Positions 1 through 13,946 of a stretch of 64,000 nt of DNA are shown piece by piece. The notes beneath the pieces were generated by a model, which saw only the letters and a list, made by a program, of their open reading frames with translations, did no database searches and was not told the DNA's origin. Origin of the DNA: Camarhynchus parvulus (lineage: Eukaryota; Chordata; Aves; Passeriformes; Thraupidae); NCBI RefSeq assembly GCF_901933205.1, contig NC_044576.1, forward strand, positions 9,023,024 to 9,087,023, given 5' to 3'. The position numbers were made by a program, and so were the translations under genes. Position 1 is the stretch's first letter. Each line of letters begins with the position of its first letter.

Positions 1-3000
1 TTTGCATTCTTTACTTTGCCTTGGATCAGTGCTTTGGGAATAGGTAGACTTGAGTTAGAATTCCTTATCTATATTCCAGAATTGCTGGCAGATGTTGCAC
101 AGACCTGCTCCCTTCCAGGTGTCAGCCACCAACACCCAGGGACAGGTGGAGACACATGAGAGGTGGGGAACTACTCCTTTTAGGGGAAGTTTGAAGAACC
201 TCTGCTGTTATCCAGCAAGAGGCTCAATAACCAAGTCTGAGCAGCCAGAATTCAAACTTTAAATGAACAGCAAGTGGATGGTTTGTCATTGCACAAGTCA
301 AGACAAGGCTTTCTTTTGGTATTATGCAGGTCAGCCAAATGTTTTTGAGTTACAGATTTGTTTGCAGTGATGTAGCTTAACTGGTTTCTCCTAGTGTTGC
401 AAGGCAGAAAACAGAGAAAAAGAGGTTGTGCCAGGTGAGACAGGAACTTGGGGTCTCTGAATTGCCTGCTGGAGGCCTTTCTCTGCTGATCTTACCTGAT
501 ACAAAGGGGAAAACCTTACCAGACAGAAAGTTAAGTCCCTAGCAAAACCTTAAAAGCCAAGGTAGCTTGTGTTAACTCTTGTTGTTAGTCTTGTCTGAGG
601 TAGGATTGGCAACAAACTGCAACTGAATCCTCTGCTTTGAGTGGAAGGATCCTGCAGCCACCTGGAGGTGGCAAACATTGAGGAGCCAATGTGGATGCTT
701 GCCCTGTATAGATTGCCTACGATGTTGTCTTGAGTTCAGAGCTTTCCTAAAAAGGTTTCAAGGTAAAACAATGCCTGTGCAAACTGCCTGCTGCTTGGGA
801 GGGATCCAACAGCATTGAAATATGTCTTGTGAGCCCTTTCCAAGGTCATTGGGACAGGAGAAGGCAGGAAAGGAGTATCCCACTTGAGTATTGGCTAATT
901 CAATCTGGTGATGATTCATGTTTCACATCCCAGGATGGCTTGATATTTCATGTATTTATTACCTTTTATAGCAATGTAAAATACGTAAAATTGAATTGTA
1001 CAAATCACAATGACAGAACAATAGCTGAACAAAATCAAGATACCCTTCCCACTCAGCCTTATCAGCCTTGGTGTTCTCCTGAAAATACCAGCAAAACTCA
1101 TAACCCTGGGAATGTCTGTGCTCTGCTTTAATGGTCTTTGGAAGTATGATGAAAAAGTAAATAGGTCCTGGTAAAAAGATGGTAAATTCATTTTTTTAAA
1201 CAAATGTAGTTAAAACAAGACTCCTGCCCATGCCTGGTGAAATCAATGGCAGTTTTGTGACTGGCTCCAGGAGGTTAAACCACTGTTGTATGGCACAGTA
1301 AGGTGCAGATATCTTCAATCTGAGAGCACCTTGGGAGCAGGAAGGAGCACCAGCCATAGCAACAACCACCTAGGGGGAATTTTGACAGATGGTAAGAAAA
1401 AACCTTTTCCACTTCTTGCTGCAGCATTCTGGAACTATGTGAGCTCCTATAATAATTGGTATGCTGTGCTGGCCTTCCTCTGATTCCTGCACTTTTTAAA
1501 ATTAACAATTGATAAATTCATTAGTCTGACCAAGATTTGGCTCCTTTATGTTCAGACAGAAATTTGTTCTTCATTTATAAGTAAGGAGAGTTATTTGTGA
1601 GAAAAGGATTAAGAACTGTATATGTTATTTCCCAGATCAACAGCTTTTCAATAATTTCAGTATGGGGTAAGAAAAACACTTCCAAAAACTGAAGAATTAT
1701 TCTTAGTTCCACAGTAAAAACTATTTATGTACATTTTTTGTTGAGACTGTTTTCTGTGTAGTCATTGCCCATCTGACACTTCCAGGCTGGTAACTTGTGG
1801 CAGCAGTGGCTTGCAAACCACTGCACTTCATGACGTTGTGGTGTGCTATCTTTCCAAAATGCAGCTCAGCCTCTGAATTTCATATTCTGTTTGCCTGGCG
1901 CAGAAAAACAGCCAAAGCAGGTCATGCTTTGGGCTCAAAGGCTGATGCAATGTGGCTTCCATAGTTTCACATCTGGCACTATTAAAAAAAATAAATAAAA
2001 AATCACCTTGCTGCACCAGCAATTGCTTTCACAGCTAGCACTGAACTTTTGCTGGAGGGGCAATAGCTGATTTGGGCCACTTAGGATCTACTTCAGAAAA
2101 CACTTTAACTTGAGTTTAACTACAAGTACATTAGAATATCCAATTGTGGTTAATGATCATGTTTTGGTATTTTTTCCTAGCCAGGCCTGGAGGCTGGATG
2201 GATCCTCTGTAAGATTTCCCCAGCCAGTTCTGTGCGGGCTGTTCTCACCCTGCTGTGCTCTGCAGCAGCAGCTCTGACGTGAGGGATGGTGTTTGGTGTG
2301 AGATGTTGTCTCACTCTGCGGCAGCAGAGCAGGGCTCTGTCTACAGCAACTCAGAGAAACAAAGAGGAAACAGGATTTCCCCAACAGGCATCTGATTTTT
2401 CAGAAATGAACTGTTGTAATGGGATGTGCAGCTGAGCAAACCCCACAATTTATTCAGAATGACTTCACACTTGACAAAACATAGCAGGTGGGACCTCAAG
2501 TTTGCTTCACCTGAGCACCAAGCTGTAGCTGGTTCTCTTTTTCTCAGGATTTACTAGAAATAATGTTCTTGTTACCATTTTGTGCAGGCTGGGTTCTGGT
2601 AACTGCCAGACTAAGAAACCTTGACCCTGTTTGTTCGCTACAAATGCTGTCAGCGTTCCCTGCTCTCCTCCCTCTGGGGTCCAGGAGAGCTCCTGGTGTT
2701 GGCTCCTGCTGCAGCCTCGGGGAGATGCCCTTTCAGGAACTCAGCTCTTCTGCTAAAGTCTCCCTCTTCACTGAGACCATCCTCCACTGAGAGCATTGCT
2801 GCACATTTTAAAAGCTCTCTCTGTCTGGAAATTCTCCAGACATCTCCTTACCTACCGCTGTCATCGTCCTCCTCTCCCCCTCCCTTGTTAAAGCTTCCCA
2901 AGCAGATCTGTATCATTAATATTTCAGTATCAGCTGTACACAGGCATTGGCTACACTGCAGCACACTTCATCAATAAGAGCCAGTGAGGGCTGTGAGCTC

Positions 3001-3060
3001 TGCCACACTGCCTTCATCCAGCACAGGAGGAAGAGCAAAGGCAGAGCCTGCCAGAGAAGC
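1..3060. other. Upstream flank of SNCG, no gene recognised
   Basis: I read both strands and found no exon I can recognise. In mammals MMRN2 lies here on the opposite strand; I looked for a minus-strand signal-peptide exon and could not support one. There is a short A-rich tract near 1982-2003. Open frames here are short and of random composition. The proximal SNCG promoter must lie at the right end, but I see no convincing TATA box, only a weak AT-rich stretch around 2970-2977. Confidence 0.6.
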
Positions 3061-3173
3061 TGAGATCTGCCGAGGGTAAGGCTGCATCTCGCAGTCCCAG
3101 CCTTGAAGTGCTTTTTGCTGCTTTTGCTCCCTCATTCAGATCATCCCAGATAATACCCTAACAAGCAACAAGA

Positions 3174-6100
3174 ATGGATGTCTTTAAGAAAGGTTTCTCC
3201 ATTGCTAAAGAAGGTGTGGTGGCTGCTGCAGAAAAGACCAAGCAGGGAGTGACAGAGGCTGCAGAGAAGACCAAAGAAGGGGTAATGTATGTAGGTAAGA
3301 GAGAACTAGTTTTGATCTACTTTTGAGCATGAAAAGCTGCATAGATTGTCTCTGAGAAAGTCTGGGGAAATGATATTGTGGCTGAAGCTTGAGAATGACT
3401 AGCAGGATAGTCTGGATAAGATCCTGAGCTCAGCAGAGTTGCTGTGTAAACCTGGGGTACAACAGCCTCCCCATGCCTCGGTTTCCCCTTAGACATAGAA
3501 ACCATGACTCCAGGGAAGGCAGAATGATGTTAAGGAGCAGGTGCCCAGGTGAAAGGTTTGTTTGACTATTCAGTGATTGTTTGCAGGGTGAGTCAGGCAC
3601 TCTCCAGGCGAACAAGCACTGCCAGTCTCTGCCTCACCTCCACACTGGGAGGGACTCACTGAGGAGATCCCTGAGAAGAACCAACAGTTTTAGTATGAGG
3701 GGATTGCAGGATGCATCTGTTTCCCCACAAACAAATGGGTTTGCCCTGGAATCCTACTCCTGTTCACCGACCTCTTTCGTTGCCCATGCACACATTAATC
3801 TTGCTTTACAAGAAACGCCCAAATTCCTTTTGCCCAAAGAATAGGATCTGGAAAACAGCATGCCTGATGTCCTGCCTAGAGAGCTCTTTCACAGTTAATG
3901 GGCTGAAACCTCCCCTTTCAAGGTCACCCTCAAAACCCACTATCTCCACTTATCTAGCACATGCAACTATATGGCTGGATGGTCAGATATTCCATATAAT
4001 ACAAACTAAAGAGTCTTAGGTTCCCAAGACTGATTATCTCACTGCTGATTACAGCATTTCACACAGCTCTTTGTTTTTGCTGGATGTGGGAGTGTTTATT
4101 TTTGTAGGAAAGTTTACATGCAGGCTCTTCCTGCTATCCTACTGCAACATCCACAGCTGTACTTACCTACTATATTTAAAACTGCTCTATTGCCAATAGG
4201 TGCAATTATATATTGGTACATTACAAATTAAATACAAAATTTGTATGTAGCAGGTCTGGTCATGTCTTTATCTTGAATTTTTAAATGTTTAATTATTGAC
4301 ATGCCGGAAATGAATGGATGTAACAGTTCACATTTCAATTTGAAGCTGACCCACAAGAAAAAAGGTAAGCAGCATTCCCGTAAACAACTAAACTAACTAC
4401 AGTAAGTGAAACACCAGTCTAAGAAATGTCACATGTAGGTGTCACATTGTGGCATCATTACTGGTCCACCTACTTCCAGATTTGAGCTCTGTTGGGGTTA
4501 TTCAGGGTTTTTATACATAATTTCTCACATCTCTTTTCAGTCACGTTGTACAGCTCCATACTGTGACCTGGTTTTCATTGTTGAGCCAAGAGGTCTCTTT
4601 AGGAGATTGTAATCTTTTCAATAAAGTTTTCTATGAGCCTGAAACTAAAATCCTTGAAACCTTAATCTCTGAATGAGGATCAAATAAGGATCAAGGTGAG
4701 GATTAAGTGCTTTCTCCTGTTATTGGTTTGGTTTGTTGGTATACTGCTGGTTCCTGCCCTGTCATGCACCGGTCAGAGCTTTGCCTTGGTCTGATTCAGT
4801 TCCTGTTGGGAAGTTCAGCCCTTTAGGGAAAATTCAGCCTTTCACAGGCAGGAAAAATAAAGACCAGATGCTAATTAGCTCAGAAAATGGGGGTTTTGTT
4901 TTAATAGCCAGAGAAGGTGGAGGTGTGGTATATTGGTTAAAACTGGAGTGATTCGTATGTTGTTCATGCTGCCTTTTGTCACTCCATGCCACATGAACAG
5001 TAAATCAGAGACCTGAACTGTTCCTTCCTTGCTTCTTCCCTTGCAGAGCCCTATCCCAGCAGCTTCATCTAGAGCATTAGGTGATGACACTTGAATTTTT
5101 GGACGCTAGGAGAGAATAATACTGTATTGAACCTCAAGGGTCTTTTGAGAACTTCAGGAAAGAGAACAAAATCCCCAGGGCCTAGGATGGATGAAGTGGA
5201 TCCCTGACTTTTGTTCAGGTTTGTGTTAACTCATTGCTCATTCTCTGAGGAGGATTCCAAATGTCTGGGCACAACCACCATGTCTGGTGAGTCGCTGCTG
5301 CTCAGGAGAAGCAAATAATGCTCACTCAGAGGCATCTGTCTGGAGTGAACAGCATCACTGGGACACCTCGTCCCCCCTCTGATCCATCCAGATCAGCTCC
5401 CACCGCCCATGCCAGGCAGGAGATGTCTCCCTCCTGTGTTAAGCCTGCAATGCAATGCCCCTGCCCTGCTGCCAGCCCTGCTGAACCTGTGGGGTAGAGA
5501 AGAGAGGGCACGAAAGGAGAGGGAGGAATCCTGTGTCATGGGTCACCTCTGTGCTTGGTGAAATCACCATCTGCTCTCCAAATTCTAACAGCCTCTGAGT
5601 GTGCCAAGGTGTCAGGAGATCCCTGCATGGTTAGTGTGGATCCAGCAGATTGTTCAGTGGGCTCTGTTTTTTTAATTTGGTTTGAATGGGTGTAAGTGAT
5701 GCTGAAGTTAATTGATGAATTTAATGCAAAAATGCATCAGAGTATTGAGTCATTAGCACTGTTTAATGCTATAGTTCAGGAAGCCTCAGCAAAGAATGCA
5801 CTTCTAGTTTTCCAGAACGATTTTCGACTGTGTGTGTTGCAGAAGGCCCCACCACACCAAGCTATGTTTAAACTGAGTGATTCCTGTAGGATTTAATGCA
5901 CATCAAAATATCCCTCTCTGCTCTAGACCTTCTCCCAGGGCATAGCACTGCACCACCTCGGTCACACCCTGGCCGTCCCAAAGCGCTTGCAGATGACTCG
6001 CAGCACTCAGAAGAGGCAAGATGCATGAACTTTTAATTCTGGGTACACAAGCTGCAGGCAAGGACTGATGAGTGAAATGAGATTGAGCATCAGGTGATTG

Positions 6101-9100
6101 CTTTCTGATTCAACAGATGCGGGCTGCTGGCAGGAGTGCTCGGAAGGTCGGTCGGGTTTCATGCGGCGCATAATGGATGGGAGCCTGAGTCATCGGGTGT
6201 GGCTGGGCTGGGAGGATGAGGCGAGCTCTCCCCAGGCTGCAGCAGTGACTCTTCCCAATGACATTGCTTCTGTCAGGAAATGGATTCAGATGTTTTCCTT
6301 CTAGCTGCATCCCTCCTTTCTGGAATTATTTTCCACCTGCAAATATAGCACCTGCTAACTCCTCTTCCCCATAAAAGAATTGAGCCCAGATAGTCACCTT
6401 AAAGGTCTGACAAAAAACATACAAAACTGCAGCTCTCGTCTCACTAAGTGTATTTACTGCAAAACTGCAAAGGCATGAAAGGCTGGTACAGCAAATCATG
6501 TACTTTGCTTACCTATCAGTTGCTGTTTGACCAAAAACCTGCAAAGGGCTAGGCTTGGGGATCTGAGTCTAATATGAGACAACCTTGTATGTCAAATCAA
6601 TATTGTGGCAGTCTTTTCTTGGAATGCTACTGGGAGGGAAAACGAAGCAGGATGGTGTCTGAATTGAACCTTGTGTGTTTGGCCCATTCAGGGGCTCACA
6701 TTCCTGGCTTGAGACTTGCACCTGCTGTGCTCAGTGCTGTGTTTCTGCACATGTTTTTGTATCATGGGCACCATTATTAAATCCAGTTCACAGCAGTGCA
6801 CATGTGTCATGTGCATCACTAGGAACTGTAGCTTACAGCAGTAACAAGTTAAAGGTACAAAGATTTAATTTCTTGACTTTTTAGACAGTTTGGGAGGGTG
6901 GAATGAAATGTTGAGGGCATATTGCAGTAGAACAGTTTTGTTCTGCCCCAGGCAGGCATTGCAAGCACCAAAATAAATCAACAATTGAGAATTACATTCA
7001 ATAATACGTAACATGTATCAGGCAAAACAGCCCTGAGCTGGGCTGTTGTTATCAGGGCACTGCACCTGTTTTGCTTCTCAGCCTGCTGTTAATGAGAATG
7101 AGCTGTGGTTTGTAACTGGTTTCTCCCACCACACCCGTGGATGCTTCATTATCATAGAGTCAAAAATCTGCCTGGTTGTTGTCCATTTTTATCATTTTGA
7201 TGGTTGACCATAGAAATCCTTTTGTCGTATCAGTATGGGAAACCTGAAGAGAACCTGTATAGGTGCAGATGATTTGCAATATACAGTAAAGTGGGGCCAG
7301 TGGAATATTTTGGCTTGTGTTTATTTAACTTCCAAGAGAGATAAATTTGATCCCTTATTTTTTTAATGTGTAAAGCACCTAGTTACCATAGGGGCTGCCC
7401 ATGTGCCATATGATTTAACTTATCTGCAGCAATATCAAGTACAAAGGATATATAGCTTGTCACTTCAAGCATGGAGGAAAATCACAGAGATTAATTATTC
7501 CTCAGGGCTATTTGTGTTGCAAACTGAATGCCTTCACATCCTGTTAGCTTTTCTGCATTGAGAACAGTGAGATAAATTACAATGTAAGCATACATATGGT
7601 GTGTTTTCATAATTTGTGATAAAACCATCTGTTTTCTGTGCATTGCTGGGAGCAGGCACTTGCAGCCTAGGCTGAGGCACCAAACAGGGAATCTAGTAAC
7701 TAGGTATGTAGGAGGTAGGTGGTGGTTCTGTAAATTCAGTCTCAGGTTTCTCCAGTCTTTATTAGTGGTATAGAATGAGACTTTAAATGACCAGTGCAGC
7801 CGAGTACCCTGCTGAAAGGCAGGGGAGAGTCATGGATGTGATTTCTTGTCTTGCAAGCGTGAGGTAGGTGAGATGTTACCAGGTGATTTTATTTACAGTC
7901 ATTTTTACAAGTAGCTTAAAGGTGATTTACCACTACTCAACTGCTCATTTTGGGAATATTGCAGGGACAATTTTTTGTAATCAAGATTTTTCAGGTCTAG
8001 GCATCTCCAGAGAATTTGCTGTTGAAGCTCTCCAACTCTCAACACAAAGATATTCATTGGCTTTACTGGTGAGGGAAGCTGGTCTCTTTTCTGACTCTAC
8101 AAATGGTTTGTGTCTCAGCAGGAGGTACCAACAGGACCTTGGCTCCCCACTGCACTTCCTGAGAGCAGGAAACCATCTGTGTCCAGAAGTCAGAGTGTAA
8201 TTTCCAGGCAGCACTGATGGATTGTGTTTCCTTTCACAGGCACCAAGACCAAGGAGGGTGTAGTGCAAAGTGTGACCTCAGGTAAGAGCACAGCCTGATA
8301 GGGATGTGGAAATCTGTGGTGGATGTTGGACCTCTTGGGAAGGCAGTCACCTCTGCCAAGTGGGAGGTCTCTGTGGGACACCACTGATCTGCCTGACCTT
8401 CACACTGATGAGTAGAGGCTGCTTGCCAGGAGCGATGGTTCAGGGTCTGGCATTTGCAGTGGACACAGGTCAGAGAAAATATTTAATCAGTAGAGTAGGT
8501 CAGAAAAAATCTAATGCAGGTTACTTGGCAGACTGGGATGATTCACAGCTATTTAGACATTTCACAATGTCAGGTGCACAGCCCAGCACACTGAGAGGAT
8601 TTACTGGCATCAGATCCTGTCTGGCCAAAACTGTGGTCTTTGGGAGAGTCCTGTCAGGCAGCTGCAGAATCAGGGACCTACAGGTCCCTTCTAGGGTAAC
8701 CCCAACTCCAAGGAGGAGTAGCCATATGGACTGTCCTGAAGGAAGATAAATGGATCCTTTGCCTGGAGAATTTCATAACTACTGCTGTTTTCTGCCAAGG
8801 GGTATTAAATCAAACAGAAAGTAACCTGGAAGAGGTCATGCACAGTCTGCAATGCAAAATACCTTATTTACACTGTTGTCTTTTAGTATCTGGCAGTGAA
8901 TTTTTCATTCTCTGGTTGCCCACAAAGACTGACAGGCTGCAGTGCTGCTCTCTAAGCAGCATTTTGTGCCAGACAAAAATCCTCACACACACAATCTAAA
9001 TTCAGACATGATCTCATCTAAAAAATCCAAACAAGGACTGCACCAGGGCTAATTTCTTCTTTTACTTCAATGCAATCATTTGTCATCCCAGGGAATTTGG

Positions 9101-12100
9101 CAGCCTTCTGGCAGTGTCTAGTTTGCTGACTTTTCTGCTTTTGTTGGAACTGCAGTTGCTGAGAAGACCAAAGAGCAGGCCAACGTGGTGGGAGAAGCTG
9201 TAGTAGCCAGCGTGAACACAGTGGCAAACAAGACTGTAGAAGGAGCAGAGACCATCGTGGCCACTACAGGAGTTGTAAAAAAGGTGTGTGTGTTTGTTTG
9301 TTCTATGATGGGCAGGACAGAAGAGCCTTTGGATTAACCTGCAAACATTTACAGTTGATGGTTTTACTTATTTCATGAAAGGTTTTCAGCAATATCTGCT
9401 TTTGTATAGTACTTAATATTTTCATACAATGCCTAATGTAGTCGCAGAATCATTTAGTTTGAAAGGGACACCTGGAGATCATCCAGTCCAACCCCCTTAG
9501 GGCCACTGAGAGAGGACTGTCCCAGTGGGTTTTGAATATCTCCATGGAAGTAGACTCCACAATATCCCTGGGCAACCTGTGCCAGTGTTTGACCACCCTC
9601 ATAGGAAAAAGAGAATTGTTTTCTTCTGTTCAGACTGACACATTAATCACTCGGTGCCTATTGTCTCCTGTCCCGTCAGTGGGCACTGCTGGCAACTGTC
9701 TGGCTCTCCATTTTCTTAGGAATGTAGAAAAGCATTTTTCCCAGGGACTCGAGTAGAAATGTGTGTGGGCAGCAGTGAGCATCTGGCCTGAGTCAGAGCT
9801 CAGGGACGTGCAGAGTGGGAAGGCACGGGAGCCTGCACTTGCCCTCACCCCTGTGCAGTGCTGGCGGCATGCACAGGTTTGCCCTGGCCACGGCAGCTCC
9901 GGAGGCAGAAGAGGGCAGCAGCAAGCCAGGCACAGCCTGGTTCCAGCAGAAAGCCTGAGCCTGCTGCTCTGCTTCGTGCTGATTTGACAACAACCAAGTG
10001 CTTATTGATAAAAGGCCGTGTGACCCAAATTGTGTAGGGATTAAGCCAGATTCAGACAAGGCATCTTCTGTCCTCCAGCCTAATTTGATGGACGAGGCTG
10101 CTTCGAGTGAGGGGATTAAAGGAAGTCTGAAGGAGCAGAACAGTTCCTTAGATGAAGGCAGTGTTGATCATTACAGAGGATGCTTTGGTAACAAACAGCA
10201 CCCATTTGTACAGCACGAGGCCAATACTTGACAGCTCTTTGGTAAGCCTTCTCTTTCCCCTCTTCAGAGAGTGTGATCGGTGCTGTTGATGGCCACATGA
10301 GCTTTATGAGTCACAGCAAACCCAAACCCAGAATCAAAGCAACTCCAGGCTGGCCAAAATTGTTTTAATTGTTCAGATAGTCGGCTGATTAATTTCCTGA
10401 CCTGCACATAAACACATTGTGATGTGAAACAAAACTTCTACACGCATATAAATCCTGAGAGAATAGCCTAACAAAAGAGAACAGCAGCTTCAAGTGACGC
10501 AAAATGTCCTCCTGAAAGCATGTGAAAAGGGCAGATACAGGAGTTCTGCTAAGCTCTTGGGATAAATTTAATCTCTATTCCCACAGGGAACAGCAGTTAG
10601 GCTGCAGGAGTGCAAACAGTGATTCCCAATTCCATGGGGCCAGAATACCCCTTCCTACCTTTTGACTGACCGTGGGGTGATTGACCCAGGAGAGTGAGGA
10701 ATTTGCTGATGGTAGGAATCCTTGCTGCAGACAGCAAGCTGTCTCCCCTCCAGCAAGGACTGAGCAGCAGCAATCCTCTTCTCCTTTCCTTGTAAGTGAG
10801 AACCCCACCTCAAAGACTGACAGCTACAGTTTACAGCTAATTTCAGAGCTTCAACCAGTGCAGGTTTTCCAGAGAGCATCTGAACTGTCATTCTGATGTC
10901 TTCCATTGATGTCCAATTGCTTAGACTTAAAATGGAGATTGATTAAGAAATAGAAAATTAGGATGTGGCACATGCCAAAGGGCAGACTAAATGGAGCCAG
11001 GAAACTGCTTTGGATACAGCGTCACGCCAAACAGCAGAGGTGCTGAGGCAGCAGACTGAAAACAGGAGGAGAAAACCAAGAAAAATCACAGGACAAAAAA
11101 ATTCAGGAAAAACATTTGTTTCTGTGAAAGAGGGTTCATCTGTTCTGCTGGATTAGTTCAGCTTAGGAGTGCAAATCTTTTATTCATACTCACCATACCT
11201 TAGCATGTAGCTAGACACCTTTTAGATCCAGCTAGACACAGAAGATTGGGCTCCACATGCACATCAAGTGCATCCCCACTGCTAATGGATAATTGCCACG
11301 GAGCCAAAGCTGCTCCAGAGGGAGGGCCCTGAAAGGAGTATAAGGAGTTGAGCTGGGCTCTCAGCACCAGCTGTTTTTTCTCCAGAACTGCTCCTACTAT
11401 GTTACACAATTTGCTAATGGAAATACATCCAGAGTCTGCAATAGTAGCACCAGGCACTGTAATGCATGAGGGAGACCCACTGGAGATACACTAAGAGTGA
11501 TAATGTATAGCTTTTAAATGTTTAAACAGTGAATATCCACTGTTATATCCACGGCAGTCCTGGAATAATCACAAGCATTTCAGCCCCAGAAGTTTTAGAG
11601 AGCATCCAGTCCTGAGATTTGTTCGTGCTCCATGCTATCCTCCCTCCTTCTAATTGCACAGAGCACTTGCCAACATCTTATTTGGGTTTTCAGCTATCTC
11701 CAGTGTTGTTCCCTGCTATAGAAGGGCTGTTCAACGTGCCAGGGATCTGTGAATGCATGGCACTGGTCTTGGGGTGACTCGGGGCTGGGGACTCCAGTGG
11801 CCTAGAAGGCATGTCCCCAGCTGGCCATTGCCAGTATTAATATCAATTACTGAGAGCTCGTTGGCATTTAGTCTGTGCATTTGACAGCTGGGATCAGTGG
11901 CACGCACACATTAGGAAAGAGGGGGGTACTCTAAGGGTTTTGGGGTAAGTTTTGCTCAGGATAGCCGTGGGGTGCAGGTGTATCAGATGGTGACTTTGAC
12001 CATGGGAAAGAATTCAGGCCTTTGTTGCATCACAGCAGGCACTGAAATGTGGACACCCTGGCAAGCTGCTGTTCCTCACTGTCCTTGGGGGGAGCACTCA

Positions 12101-13900
12101 GAGCCATGTAGAAGGAAATGGGCCTGAAGTAAGCCTACACCTATGGAGGGGTGCCAAGCAGATGAGAACAACCTTGAGTTGTGCTGGCACTGCCTGACGT
12201 GGCTTTGGCACTGACCTGCTCACTGCTGAGTACAAAAAAGAATTGACTCATTTGGGGGAGTTTTAAGTATCTTCTAAAACATCTGTAAATTAAGAGATTA
12301 TAAAACCTCCACAATTTTTCTGATACAAAAAGGAATGAAACCAGTCAGTAGTGTGTTCTGTCTGTGGCTTTGGACCCATCCCCATCCCTGGGGTGGGCAT
12401 TAGGAGATTCCAGTGAGATAACCACCCACTAAATATCCCTGTCTTAGAAGAGGATTAATGCTTCGTCTGTATGACACAGCACAGAGCTTGCTGCAATGCA
12501 GACACCACGTGGCTGGGAACAAGCCCATGTACATACACACGCTCCCAAAATGTCCCCCAGGGCTTGGAACAATTTCCCCAGTAACTGGTGCTTCCCTACA
12601 CCTTCCACATAAATCTTCCCTTTAGATCTATTTGTCCTGTCAGTTTTTATGATTTAGTTGTCAGTTCATGACTCTGTCACTTTGAATTGGATCTGATCTG
12701 GTTTTTACTTCAGCCCATTAATTAAATGAGCATTTGTCAGTTATGTGCAACCGCTGGGCGCGTTCTCTGGATCTCAGCGTTTCTGTGCACCTGACCTGGC
12801 GCACGTGGCCGCACCCACGCCATGGCTCATCTCTTTCATAACAACTGCACATCCTGAGTGGGAAAGGCTGCTCTTCATGGCCTTAAGTCCCTTCACTTAC
12901 ACCCTGCAACGCCTCTGATGCAGAGACAGTCTGGTGCACAGAAGGAATTAGAAGCAGAAACTGAGTGACCTTCCTGTCCAAGTTACATTGGGCTGGGCAA
13001 GTGCCACGAGGAGAGAGCAACCGAGGGCATCTGAGAAGCCACCAAGGGCAGAGCTGCTAAGCAGGAGGAGCAGGGAAATCAACAGCCAAACCACCCAACA
13101 ATTAGGTAGAATAAATAGTCGAAACTTGTTCTCCTTTGTATTCAAGCTTCCCTGTAGTTAGTTGATGCAGTGATGCATCCCAGTGGTATCCTTCCACATG
13201 TCATGGCGCACGGAGACTGCACAAGCGGCGTGGAGTGGGGCACTCTGCCTACAGGCACTTTTTCTGTGCTCCCCTCTCAGTCTCATTAGTGCGTTCAGGC
13301 AGACATTTTCCCATGCAAAATAGCTGAGTTAGTGGCACTGGTGAAGCCTTAAAACCTACAAGACCATGGATGCGCTCCATGGCTCAAGGCTGTACCCCTG
13401 CAATCCCATAGGATACACTTAAAATATGTATCATTTGTATAAGCAATCCCAGGAGACTCTCAGAGAGTCTAGCTGTGAGCTGGATAAAAACAAAGCCACC
13501 ACAAAAGACTACCTGGATTTTTAGGGTAAGGCAGGAATCCTGCATGCCCTTCTGTCTGTCCTGTTGGTGGGTCCACTCACTTTAATCAAGGGTTGACCCC
13601 TTAGTCAGAGCTGTTGGCATCACTCTGAGCACTGAGCCTGAAACCTGTCCAGGACAGCTCGTCCACAGGACCTGCCAGGCTGCCCGGGGCTTTCCTAGGG
13701 AGTGGTTTGGGGATGCTGCCAGGCAGCATCGTGTTTGCTCCAGCACCCAAGGTCAGGAGCACTACAGGAGGCTGAGCCTCTCCACCTTATGCAATTGATG
13801 TCCCTTTGAGGGCCCTTCAATTTGTAACACATTAGGCTGCCAGTGAACCTCTCTGGCTTGTCAGCCTTAAAATAATAATAATAATAATAATAATCATCAT

Positions 13901-13946
<46 letters not shown>

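Noticed and set aside
1..3000. First exon of MMRN2 on the minus strand, expected from mammalian synteny
   Set aside because: I searched for a signal-peptide exon with a donor site and found none I could defend. It may lie further left.
3430..3515. MIR-like phrase (CCTCGGTTTCCCC) in SNCG intron 1
   Set aside because: It resembles the MIR core 'cctcagtttcc', but the flanks do not follow the rest of the element well enough by eye. A similar weak hint is near 20925.
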